64,000 nt of DNA from Membranipora membranacea (lineage: Eukaryota > Bryozoa > Gymnolaemata > Cheilostomatida > Membraniporidae), in the NCBI GenBank assembly GCA_914767715.1, contig OU612072.1, positions 1,798,001-1,862,000 on the forward strand, written 5' to 3'. The stretch's first letter is position 1. Each line of letters opens with the position of its first letter. Shown piece after piece: positions 12,064 through 23,071 of this stretch. The translations under genes were made by a program, and so were the position numbers. The notes beneath the pieces are model-generated. The model saw only the letters and a list, made by a program, of their open reading frames with translations. It did not search any database and had not been told where the DNA came from.

Positions 12064-15000
12064 ATGCAGGTGAGTTCAATAACCTGTCTTCTGTTAATCA
12101 TAATTTGAAACTCGTGTTATCATTGAGGAAAATCCTGTAAAGCTGAACTCTATTGTCTATGAACCCAGCCATAACGCCAGTCAAAGTGCCATTGGGACAG
12201 CATGCCATTGGTGATAACACCACTGCACATTATATATATAAAGATATATATACTAATGCCAATATACCAGTTGTACAAAAAACCGCCAGTTGTGTCAAAA
12301 TACCAGTGGATATAACGCGGGATGAGACATAATACCATTCGTGACAAAATAAAAGAAAACTGTTCAAATAATCAACGTAAAAACCAATAAATCATGGTTA
12401 TTCCCTTACTCAGTTGAGAGCTACTGTGTTCCCAATGCATGAATGTTGCTCGCAACAGTGTAGTGATTTACTATGGTTTATGGGTTTTTCCATTGATAAT
12501 TAATAATCAATTTCTATTCCACGGCACACGTCTGGCGCTTTTGCCTATTTTCATAGTGTATTAGCCAGTTGTGGTGCTCTACTATGGAAGTTACCATGTT
12601 TAGTTGGGATGTTTTTCCATTCAAATTCTTTCACAGTAAAAGTCCATGTCGGCTTTTGCCTAGAACAATGGATTGTTAGTTAATTCTTGGTCCCTTTGCC
12701 TGCGGCGTGACCAGTGGATCGGTAGCGACTCGGAATGCAGGCGAATGGACCAAACTTGGTCTAGCTTTTGCCTAATGTGAAAGGTTGCCCAAACACTAAT
12801 ATCTTTATTGTCAACAAAGTTGTGTAGTAGGTAAAACCCCTGTTAACCTGAAGCATTTCGACATTTATCATAACATCAAAGCATGATGCATCCATAATGT
12901 AATCCTCAAACTAAATATTTCTCACTGTTTCTTTACACAGGGGCTTCTCTTATGGTTCTTCCTACCAGTGATCGGTCTAGCTGTGGGTCAGTGTGGTAAG
13001 TTGGGGTTTTATGTCACCTGATTAAATTTATGATAATTGATCCCGCAATGCCACCTGAGAGAAAATCTTGCAAATATGGTTATGCCCTGGCCGGGGGTGG
13101 GCATCGGACAGGGGAGGGGGCCGTCGGACAGGGGAGGGGGCCGTCGGACAGGGGAGGGGGCCGTCAGACAGGGGACAAGAGTCTGGGGAGCTCGGACTAA
13201 GTTGCAATCATCATTATAGAATAGCGTAAATGAAGTACAGCTATTCTGTTAGTTGAGAGGCGGCAGTACAGGCTCCATATATAAGGATTCAGTTTTTGGG
13301 ATTTATCATAGGATCATGTAGTTGGTGAGTTATCAGTATGAAAAAGGATTTATCACGATTTGGACTTATCTGAATCCACAAACATATAAGCATAGTCCGC
13401 AACATTGGACTGCCATATCAGATTTATATGAGATATCAACAGATTTTCATAAAATCAAGTTTCCACTTTGAAATTTGCCTGGGTTGAGGCTGCTGGAAAC
13501 CTTTAGCAAGCAAGGATTTGATGACATCTTTGAATATTTTTACTAATTTTCACAATATCACTACATCTTTTTATGACTAATTAGTAATTAAGTACATATG
13601 TATCATCTACTTCCAGCACATTATAATACTTGTGGTAAATAATAAACAATCAATCTCCTTGATGTCCTGATAAAAGATAGTAGCTTTTTGCCATAATAGG
13701 CAAAAGGGACCTCTTCCACTGTAATAAAATTGATTATTAATAATCAGTGTAAAATCCCATAGCAGTAGCTCTCAACTGGTATGGGATTTTACATTGATTA
13801 TTAATAATCAATTTTATTACAGTGAAACAGGTCGCTTTTGCCTATTGTTAAAAGTCATTCTACATCAATTATTTCCCAGGATGGAATCTAGGCTTTTGGT
13901 TCTCAGCCTGATTGAGAATCAGAGTCATAATAACTCTATGATTCTTAATCAGGATGAGAACCAAGTACTGCTACTGTTTAGAATACTGCTCTTATTCCGT
14001 AAAAAATTAAATGGTTAGCATAATATGATATGCAAGAAAGTTTCAATGAGATAAATGATTTAAAAAAATGAAATTACCTGATTGGCCACATTGGCAGAAA
14101 ATTTGCAGACACATTTCAATTACGTTTGGCAGATCAAGGGGCAACCCTTTTACTACTTGGGTAGCTCAAGGATTCAATGATGGCGTATCAGAATCAAAAT
14201 GTTCAAATGGTGTAATGTGACTTGGAGGAGTTGGGGAGTCTATATTTAAATCTTTAGTTGATTCAAAAGGATCATAGGCTCGATATAGGCAGGCAGTTAT
14301 TTCCTTTTTTCTAATCAATCAATGTCTTTAGGCAACTGAATTAAGATTTCTAGAACTAAGGCCCTGTAAAGTTGTTGATGCTTGTTATCCAGGAGGTGGT
14401 TGAATTAAAAAAATCAAATTCGATTAAAATAGACAAATGAGATATCCTGTTTAGAGATCATTATGAAGTCAGTCTGACCTATGACCCTGACCTTTAACCT
14501 CCAATGAAAGAAAACATGTGAATTAGAGGGTACAGATTTTAAGAACCTTTGGAATGATTCTTGCTGATTGGAAGGGGTAAAATAAAACACTATGTTTGTT
14601 CAATTCAACAAGTAAATCATAATGCTCTCAACTCAGCATAGAATTATGCAAACTGTAATAATAATACATGATATACTTTTGTTTTGTTCACTAGCTACTG
14701 CACCATGTGGGACGTTGTTTGGTCATGGTTTTATTAATTCTTATGGTCAACTGAGGCATGGTAGAACAGACTGGCTATGGAATATACATTCAGCTTCTAA
14801 TACACGAATAAAAGTAAAAATTCACTGGGCATACATGGACAACTGCGACACAGATTATTTCATGGTTGGTTGTATGCTTCACCTCTGTAATAGCTTAATT
14901 TATATCTTGCGTGCAATCAATATTTTTATTCTTCCCTTGTAACAGTAAGTCTTGTGTGCGTACAGTCACTCAGACTTTTCTTGGACCTGCTGCATGATAA

Positions 15001-18000
15001 CAGCTATAATATGCTTATACCGTTTTTCTTCTTTTTGGGATCCTCCTAAAGCCTGAGAGATTATGATGCACAGTCTATAGGCGTGAGCAGAACTGTAGAC
15101 TTCAATATGTCACAACATTAACAATAGTTCCAGCTGTGGGCAACCTGCGGCCTTTTTGCCAGTGCGGCCTAATGGGTAATCTTTTGCGGCCTAATTGTAG
15201 CCTCATGCCTAAAAAAATTATTACACATTCAATTTTGGTTCCTCTTTCTATATGTGGAGAACCAAGTATGCATAGCGCTCTGAAATTACTATATGTTTCA
15301 AAATTGTGGCCTTTCTCTAGTCTGCAATGTAGCCACTTTACACAAAATCATCATAACTTTGGTACTGGTGCCAACGACTCTCAAGGTGTTTTTCTTTCGA
15401 AATAACACAAAACAGTGACATTTGGATGATAAAATTACAAAGTTCTCTAAGATAATAGCAATTAGTATTTTTTGCAAAACAGTCATTTTGGACGAAAGGC
15501 AGATTTGTATCATAAAGTCTCTTTAATACAAGTGCTCCTGCAGTATGGCTGAAGTTTTCCATTTTTCATTTCACAACCATTTGCAAAAGATTGCCCCCTT
15601 GCAGGAGGGTGGGCGCAGTAAGCTGAAGATGATGACAGGACGCAAAGAATTCCAAAAAAATTTTTCACTGTGCGAAAATACTTTTTTCTCCGCCACAACT
15701 GCCCCGTTATGAACTTTTTAAACTTTTACCGCTAGGAGGGCCCTACAGCACCCATCCCACCCTGCCCTTTGCCATACACTTGAAAAACAGACACATACAA
15801 AATCCAATCATGAGATAAAATGACGTCACAAAACTCCAGATTAGATTAGATAAACCCACATTTCTGCTGAGTTAATGGTTCTTGCAACATACTGCAGTCT
15901 TTACACAAGTCTCAGTATTAACAAAATAGGAAGTTCCAAAATTGTTAGTCCAGTTTCAATCTTATCCCTGAAAGATATGTTGCGGCCTTTTGAGTTGAGC
16001 CTGCAGAAAATGTGGCCTTTTTCAAGAAAAGGTTGCCCACCCATGTTATAGAGCAATATATATTGCATTCAGTCACAATATATATTGCATATCTAACACA
16101 CTGGCATTTTGTGGTGATCAATTCAAACATTTATTTTCACTTTAAAACGCATTACGCATTATGGGATCAATGAGGTTTAGTTCATTGATGGGATGAAACA
16201 TGGATTGTCTGAAACTTGACTGGTATCTGACAATTTATTTATATCAGTATTGATCAGCATAAGAGAGTGGTTTACATCATCAGATATCATATTAACATGT
16301 TAGATAGATATAAATGATTTGTTTATGTCTTCCTAATAGCTATTAACTCAGAATGGTCAAGCAGGTGAAGTGTGGTGTGGTAATGGAAGTGGTACACTTG
16401 AAGTATATACAAACAGAGCTATGTTCCAGTATGTAGCTGTCGGCAAACCAAAAACTGATTGGAAGGTTGAATACATGTCTGTTGGTAGGTATTAGCAATC
16501 AGGTTATAGTTATTCCAATTTTGTCATGATACTAGGCCTAGTCTAGCCTAATGTGTTGACTCTGATCGGCTGGATTGGGGAGTGAGCGAGTGCCAAGAAT
16601 TATTGGTAATTTCCTGAAATCTTTTTTGAGGTGGCGGTTAGCCAATTTGTTGGCTAAGTGAGATAATTATTAAAAAAACTGAAGCTAATTAAGTAAGTCC
16701 TGATATATAGAGTATGTGGGTAGAGTGTCTGATCAATGATGTGAATGATGTGGGTTTACAACCCTCTTATGTGCGATGTGGCGAACTTTACCTCCTGAGA
16801 ATGGGGTATTTGATTATTTTTGTGACTAAGAATTATTTAAGCATCTCTTTGTTCCACCGAACAAAGCTTGTCAAGACATTATATGTACAATCTACTCTGC
16901 TGTTACTAGTGATATTCTAACTTGGTGAAAGGTTGGCTGAACATTTTTTTTATCACTAACAGGAAGGTCTGCTTTTCCTTTCAGTTGATGGAGAATGGAG
17001 TCCCTGGTCCGGATGGTTGCCCTGTTCACATAGTTGCGGAGGGGGGTCACAATATAGAGCTCGCTTTTGTTCAGAACCTGTTAACGGAGGCCGCGGGTGT
17101 GTAGGTCCGGATAAATCTCAAAGGAAGTGTAATACACATGATTGTCCAGCCATAGCCACACCTTGGGTAGGATGGAGTGATTGGCAGCCCTGTAACAGAA
17201 CATGTGGGAGAGGGATGCAAACACGATGTCGAAAATGTCCCAGATTTAGTACGTGCCAGGGAGCGAAATGTGAGGATCGAGATTGTTACATCAGACCATG
17301 CCCACTCGATGGTCAATGGACTCCCTGGGAAGCCCTCCCATGCTCAGCAACCTGTGGAGCAGGAATTAAAGAATCACGGCGTTACTGTGACATGCCTAAA
17401 CCTCTGTACGGAGGATTGTATTGTGTGGGAAGTTCAAGGATGAGTGAAGCTTGTAATCTCAAGCCATGCCCGAATATGCACTGGAGCAGTTGGGGAATAT
17501 GGGGAGACTGCGACAGATCTTGCGGAGGAGGTTATCAAAATAGAACTCGGGAGTGTTTCAATGAATACCCTGACTTATATGATACTTCCTGTGGGAGCAC
17601 TAATTGGCAAACACGACGTTGCGCAACTAAACCTTGTCCTATTGACGGAGTGGTGTCAAAGTGGTCTGACTGGATGTGTTGTGACGCCACGTGTGGCCAG
17701 AGCCGTCAGATAAGAACTCGCGGGTGCTCAAGCCCGTCACCTATGCATGGAGGAGCTCTGTGCCAAGATATGTTGTGGGAGGATCGTGAATGTGAAAACA
17801 AGCCATGTCCAATTGATGGCAATTGGTCCCATTGGTCAGAATGGAGTCATTGTAGTGTTACCTGTGGGAATGGTTATCGAAATAGATCAAGGCATTGCGA
17901 TACACCCGAGCCCACACACGGAGGTGCTGAATGTCATGGTGCGCCCTGGGAAATACAGGCGTGTGCTGTGGACACATGTGTCGTTGATGGTGGCTGGAGT

Positions 18001-18327
18001 AGGTGGTCACCATGGTTACGCTGCACTGCATCATGTGAAGGTGGGCTCCAGAAGCGTGAGCGTATGTGTACAGAACCAGCACCTGATAATGGGGGAGACG
18101 ACTGTGGGGCAGAAGATACTCAACTTCAAGAATGTAATACCCACCAATGCCCGGTAGTTGATGGTAGCTGGGCCAGCTGGTCAAACTGGAACCAGTGTGA
18201 TGTTACATGTGGAACTGGTAATCATTATCGAAGTAGAGTCTGTAGCGATCCGCAGCCTGTTGGCGGCGGTGCTGACTGCAGTGGTAACAGCTGGGAGTAC
18301 CAAACATGTCACAATGCTGATTGTTAG
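12064..18327 (+). CDS. Secreted CUB-like protein with eight thrombospondin type-1 repeats
   Basis: Likely an extracellular matrix or cell-surface-associated secreted glycoprotein. Five exons join in phase: 12064-12069, 12941-12995, 14695-14871, 16365-16484, 16985-18327; they encode 566 aa. Exon 1 supplies only Met-Gln. Exon 2 completes a hydrophobic signal peptide (GLLLWFFLPVIGLAVG). Exons 3-4 encode a roughly 100-residue domain with CGTLFGHG, DNCDTDYFMV and WCGNGSG, resembling a CUB domain. The last exon encodes eight tandem TSP1 repeats from about residue 120, each with a W-x-x-W motif and C-S-x-(T/S)-C-G-x-G pattern. Repeats 2 and 4 are the most divergent. The protein ends CHNADC with no membrane anchor. 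The exon 4 acceptor (GCAG at 16361-16364) has a weak pyrimidine tract and is the least certain junction. TSP1 repeats usually bind matrix or growth factors and carry C-mannose and O-fucose. Confidence 0.85.
12410..12550. repeat. Degenerate relative of the 13695 foldback element
   Basis: This stretch shares CTCAGTTGAGAGCTACT, ATTAATAATCAATTT and GCTTTTGCCTATT with the right arm region of the foldback element at 13695-13846, but the other arm is eroded. It lies in intron 1 of the CUB/TSR gene. Confidence 0.5.
13088..13210. repeat. G-rich short tandem and dispersed repeat
   Basis: A G-rich unit containing GTCGGACAGGGGAGGGGGCC is repeated about four times, followed by AGTCTGGGGAGCTCGGACTA. The same blocks occur once at about 30001-30065, inside a MED12 intron. 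This indicates a dispersed repeat whose left part has expanded here. Confidence 0.7.
13695..13846. mobile_element. Palindromic foldback element (MITE-like)
   Basis: Almost the whole 152 bp is an inverted repeat. The left arm starts AATAGGCAAAAG and runs to AAAATCCCATA; the right arm returns through TATGGGATTTT to CTTTTGCCTATT. Only a few mismatches separate the arms, and a loop of about 20 bases lies between them. It sits in intron 2 of the CUB/TSR gene. A degenerate relative lies at about 12410-12550 (shared AATAATCAATTT and CGCTTTTGCCTATT). Confidence 0.8.
15131..16045. mobile_element. hAT-like non-autonomous DNA transposon remnant
   Basis: The ends are imperfect inverted repeats: left CAGCTGTGGGCAACCTGCGG, right (reverse complement) CATGGGTGGGCAACC. 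These resemble hAT ends of the CAGxGGTGGGCAACC type. Subterminal TGCGGCC motifs recur near both ends. No transposase frame is visible and no clean 8-bp TSD could be matched, so it is old or truncated. It sits in intron 3 of the CUB/TSR gene. Confidence 0.65.
16700..16775 (+). repeat. Possible tRNA-derived SINE fragment
   Basis: An A-box-like GTGGGTAGAGTG is followed about 40 bases later by a B-box-like GGGTTTACAACCC, the spacing of an internal RNA polymerase III promoter. No cloverleaf forms. Weak support. Confidence 0.3.
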
Positions 18328-19079
18328 GGACTAACAATAATGATTGTGAGCATAGGCGTCTGTTAACTAGCAGACATAATAAGAGTGGTGTACTGCAATC
18401 CATAGGTTCATTATTCTTTTCAAAACATTACCAGCCGACTTTAATGTTTCTTGTGGGTTGATATACTTTATCCAGTTTTTTGTGTGCGTACATAGTAAGC
18501 ATGTTTCAATCATTGACCCAGTTACATACATCCCCAAATACATTCTGAGAAGTTCTAACATAATAAGTAGCAGTAATGTAATACACTATTAGCAGTGGGC
18601 AGGTGACTGTTAGGTCAGAGGTCGCTGCAGTGTACGAGCTTGTTCCATAAACTGAGACCATTGATGTATGGAGAAGGATGGAATCTAGATGTTCAACCAT
18701 CAAGCTTGACATATCAATACAGTAAAAAGTGAGACTCATGCATGGGCATTAACATTGATATTATTCATATCATTGTCACTTCCATCTCTAATGGTCTGAT
18801 CAAAATCTGAAAATGATTTAATATACCAATCAGTCCTCTGAGGAACAGCTGAGGTTCTTTGTACTCTGAGGTTGCAAAAACTGATCAAACCGCTCAAAGT
18901 CAAGCTGCACAATCGACTACACAAATGCTTTAGATGCCTTGACTAATCTTGAAAGAGAATTAAATACGTTAAATGAATAACAGGCAAAACCCGTCTCTCC
19001 GGGTGGTGGCTGAGTATATTGACCAGTGCATACAGAACCAGGCAAATATTGGATCAGGGATTCTCCCTCATTGGATCCT
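18328..19079. other. Intergenic stretch after the CUB/TSR gene
   Basis: This region should hold the 3' UTR and polyadenylation site of the CUB/TSR gene. The open frames here have no recognisable domain or splice context. No gene found. Confidence 0.4.
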
Positions 19080-19113
19080 AACCAAACCTAGCCTGGGCAG
19101 GCTAAACCAAACC
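19080..19113. mobile_element. 16-bp palindromic TAGCC element flanked by a 9-bp duplication
   Basis: The perfect palindrome TAGCCTGGGCAGGCTA (19089-19104) is flanked on both sides by the identical 9-mer AACCAAACC (19080-19088 and 19105-19113). Its ends match the TAGCC...GGCTA termini of larger elements at 43026, 53038 and 56793, so this looks like a minimal, almost terminus-only copy. Confidence 0.65.
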
Positions 19114-19137
19114 ACACTGCCAAATAACCTTCACATT

Positions 19138-19279
19138 GTATCTAATTTAGTCAAACTGCTCAGATAGTAGCTGCAATGCGAGTTGGTGACATTACATTAT
19201 CAAAAAGATAGAGTTTTTGATACTGTTATGTCACTAACTCGCATTGCAGTCATCTGAGCCCTCAGACTAAATCTGATAC
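19138..19279. mobile_element. Long hairpin (foldback element or hairpin RNA source)
   Basis: An imperfect inverted repeat about 142 bp long. The arms include ATTTAGTC, GCTCAGAT, CTGCAATGCGAGTT, GTGACAT and ATCAAAAA, each mirrored in reverse order on the right side around a 7-base loop. A transcript would fold into a long hairpin. It is probably a foldback transposon; a microRNA-like precursor is an alternative. Confidence 0.6.
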
Positions 19280-19553
19280 TCTCTGATCTGATTCAGCACC
19301 TGTCATGTCAGTAATTCAAATGATGTAGATTTTTCTTCTCAGTAATTGAGATCGGACAACTCCAAATAAAATATAAATTCAGGCAAGAAAAACGATGAAA
19401 GCATCTGCGCTCTGATTGGCCAGTCTGCGCATGTGCGAACTGTTGAGGCATAGACTAAGTCACAAGGCTATCCTGCAAGCAGAATGCTGATTGGCTTAAA
19501 TAATTCAGAAAGAGTTGAGACTGAATCACTGACATTAGCCTATTGTCCAGTTT

Positions 19554-19890
19554 GGGAGAGCTTGTTAGCCACATAGCAGGGTAGGTCGAGGCGCAGATTG
19601 CTAGTAGAGGCGTGGCTTGCTGCTCTTGTTTTATTGGCTACTTATTGTATACAAACATTGTGAAAGCACATGGTTTTATCAGAATCGTGTATATTATGAT
19701 GTCTTATACTTACAAACACTCTTTATATGCTTATGATATATGTCTATGTAATAGCACATATAAATTCTGATATTGCCATTGACATGTGCTCAGTTCTGTA
19801 GCAACATCCTATATTTTGCAACATGTGTACTACTAAAACATTTCCAACATTCCAGCTAGTGTTAGACTTTATTTCAGAAGAGCAGGAAAG
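19554..19890. repeat. Left terminal inverted repeat of the MULE-type element
   Basis: Begins GGGAGAGCTTGTTAGCCACA and ends GAAGAGCAGGAAAG. It matches the reverse complement of 23059-23395 over its full length with few mismatches. Confidence 0.92.
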
Positions 19891-20562
19891 TTGCTTATGA
19901 TGTATGTCTATGTAATGGCACATATAAATTCTGACAACTTGTCTGCTGTTCTTTGTAGGTATTGTGGCAAAGCTTAGAATAATGTGTCAACGCCTCTTAG
20001 AAACCTCAGGAGGGTACGGATTTTTCTCATTCTGGCTTACAAAACCCTGGGACGCCTAAACCTGGAATATGCATGTTGTGCTTGGTCTCCTCTCACTAGA
20101 TGAATCATCCTTAGAAGGTCTATTAATTGGAAAGCCTTGACTACTCTTCAACATGAACACAACAATGATATGTTTGTTAACCACCGGCATCATTGACTTT
20201 GAGGAGGTCAGACTATGATTTTACAATATAATAAATATAAATATTTATGTATACATTCAAATATCTTTAGGTTGATAAAGAAATTTATTTGTAATTGATA
20301 AGCTGATACAACAATAAAGAGTAAAAGACATGATGTTTCACCCTCGTAACAATTATGAAGCTAAATATTAAAAGAATTCAGTAAATTACATGAGTTAAAA
20401 CCATAACTTTGATAACTCTAAACATGCCAGCACGGAAACCACATATTTACAACCCACATTTATTTACTGCCTGAGTAGTCAAATGTGTTAAAAAATTTAA
20501 GGCACAAGAATTAAGTGGTCAATTAATAATTAAATTGGTGCAAAGAGAGAAAAGTATTGATA

Positions 20563-23071
20563 CTAAATCAAGAATGCCCCTCCCCGGCATCTTCTACACC
20601 TGAAGTTGGTCACTTCGTTTGTGAGGGGCTCAAAGGCTGTCCAGGGAATGTGGACGCACCCCCTGTGGAACCATTCCTTGCACTCCTCACACTCAATCAT
20701 ATCATCCGTATCCTGTCCAAAACGATTAAACGTTAGTCGGCAGGTGCAGTAGACCTAGAATATAAATAAAATTTTGCATGAGTATAATATATGTACTGAA
20801 CATCTATGTACTGTTCATACATTTTCTTTCATAATAGGTTAAAGTACAAATTTTTATCGAAGAATGTCTAGCTCAAGTTATCTTTACCAAAATATTCACA
20901 AATGTGAGCTACTTTTTTATATTTATTGGACTAGTAACTTTTATTATATTATTGTTGAAGGTTTATAGATCTAAAATATGGCATTTTTGAGAAAACCGAA
21001 AGAGAGTGCTTGTGGTGTTAATGATCCTACATACCCGATACCATGTTACTTTGGTTGTTCTTCTAAAGCGAGGCATGGCAACATCAACTTTAGGAAATAC
21101 ACTAAAACGACCCTGAGCCAGACAGTCGTGTAGGTGCTGTCTCATTGAAAGTTGGTCGTAGCTCGATTCCTGCGGGTCTCCACCAAACAAAACTTTGACC
21201 AAGTTAGCAACAGCATGCAGGCCACAGTCATGGCTGTTACCTTGTTTTTGTACCATCAGCAGCTTTACATAGATCCTGCTCGCAGGTGTTTTCTCTAGGC
21301 CTACAGGAAGAAGAAATAATATATTAAAAACTTATATAACATATATCTTCTGACCTTGTAGCTTTCAGATCTGTAGCTAGTTTCACTCGCTGATGTTTAT
21401 TAGACTATCCTGGGTGAGCTGCAATTGTCAAATGCAGATAAAAAAGCCATGTTCGCGAAAATTTACAGTAAGACGAGATATTGGTAATAAAAAGTTGACC
21501 GAAACAAAGATAATGTAACTGGGTTTCTCACAACATACATACATGTGTACATACATTTTAATGCAATTCCCGTACAATTTTCACTCCATTGGAGGTGTAC
21601 AATATTGAGGTTGTCATTTCTGTGGAACATTACAACAGCAATACAGTGAGTAAGTCTAGTTTGTTTGCAAAGATCAAGTGAGGTTTTCAACATTACAACA
21701 GCATAGAAACAGTAAAAAGCTAAACTAATCATTAGGGATACTCACAACAAAGCCTTGAAAAATGACGCAGCGGGATATTTTGATTGCAGCAGGACATCCA
21801 AGCTTTTTAGTATTCTGAGTACTCATCCGAGTTTTCTTGACCACTGGATGATCTTGATCCATGTCAATCTGAAATAACATAATATTGAAATGCCAAGTTG
21901 ACTTCAATTTATCTTACGCAGTCATATTGTAGAAAGATTGGTTTTTATTTCTAGTTTTACCAGTTTTCAACTGTAAATTATTGCATTGTATTACTATTGA
22001 CTAATCCTATGATACAGGTGTCGGCTGGTATTTGATGATAGTTATGTCGTCTGTATATGTTTTAATCTAAATTAGTGTAAACAGAGAATTGTAATGGGCT
22101 AAGGGGAGTACCAGCGTTTGTTAATAATGGATATGACAGATTATCTCCTACAATTGTTCTCCGGCTCATTTACTATTGATGCTTGTTAACTAACCAGTCA
22201 CAATTATGTCTAGGTGATGCAGCATAGGTATCAAGGATCCAAAATCAAATTGCAAGTTTTTTAATAATTTTATTTCACGGTGAGTAAATATGTAGGTGCT
22301 GATCACTCAGTAAATAAGTGGGCCGACCAACTTGCAAACATCAATGGGGAATTACACAGCCATGATGTGCGAGAGGTTTAATGCAAATCTATGGTTGAAT
22401 TAAATCGTCAGGAACCTCTGATAGTATTATCGTATCAATTCATATTCCAATCTCTTGCAAAACTGAAAAATATTCCCGAGAAGTTTTTTTCTGAGTAGCA
22501 CACTTCTGGGTAGACAAGTCTCTTGGTTAGGCATGGTAAATATTTGAACGTGATAGTAAGCTTACCGATCGCCTTTGTTTTTCCTTTCTCTTATGAGCAG
22601 TATGATGATCTTTTCCATATAAACAATGCATGATCGCAGAAGACACATTCACTAAGGCTCTCCCACAATTATCAAAGCGCAGTCGGTGTTTGCTAAAGTC
22701 AAAAGGATCTAAAATAGACACACAGAACATATTTTCAAATACGGTAAATGTGAACTCTCAGTTGAATATATCTGCAGTATTTGTTCCCATCATTCAACTG
22801 CAGTGGTTTCTTCCTTGTTTGTGACAGCACCATCGAGCTTTGTGATTTATTATTAAATGCAAGTAAGGTAGCACTTGTCGCTGCTTAAATGAAAAGAAAT
22901 GAGGCTGCAAAATGTTAAGAATATTAGACATCCCCAAACACCAGTTTTGAATAAGGCTAGGAGTAGGATGTATAATAAGCTACCCACCAAAATTCAGCTC
23001 ACTAAGTGGTGTTTTCAGTTGCTTCACTGTGTGGTCATTTGTGAAGGTAGTCCCTTGTCTTTCCTGCTCTT
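20563..23071 (-). CDS. Transposon-carried protein: CARF/FAR1-like, Ulp1-like protease and PHD finger (incomplete)
   Basis: Exons read on the minus strand: 22988-23071 (EEQERQGTTF onward), 22566-22708 (in phase; PFDFSKHRLRFDNCG, HTAHKRKEK), 21746-21868 (in phase; KKTRMSTQNTKKLGCPAAIK), 21035-21300 and 20563-20754. The first three resemble the zinc-binding, basic N-terminal region annotated as calcium-responsive transcription factor (CARF)-like or FAR1-like. Exon 4 carries QKQGNSHDCGLHAVANL, matching the catalytic-cysteine motif of Ulp1/C48 peptidases. Exon 5 is a C-terminal PHD finger (CTC, CEECKEWFHRGC, CRRCR) ending GGAFLI. Exon 3 ends in phase 0 while exon 4 needs phase 1, and no MULE transposase core or Ulp1 His/Asp segment is visible between them. 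Either exons were missed or the element is internally deleted. The true start codon was not found. Confidence 0.7.

Noticed and set aside
17071-18184. Several 80-136-aa frames overlapping the TSP1-repeat exon
   Set aside because: They are alternative-frame shadows of the long cysteine-rich exon, which has clear domain support.
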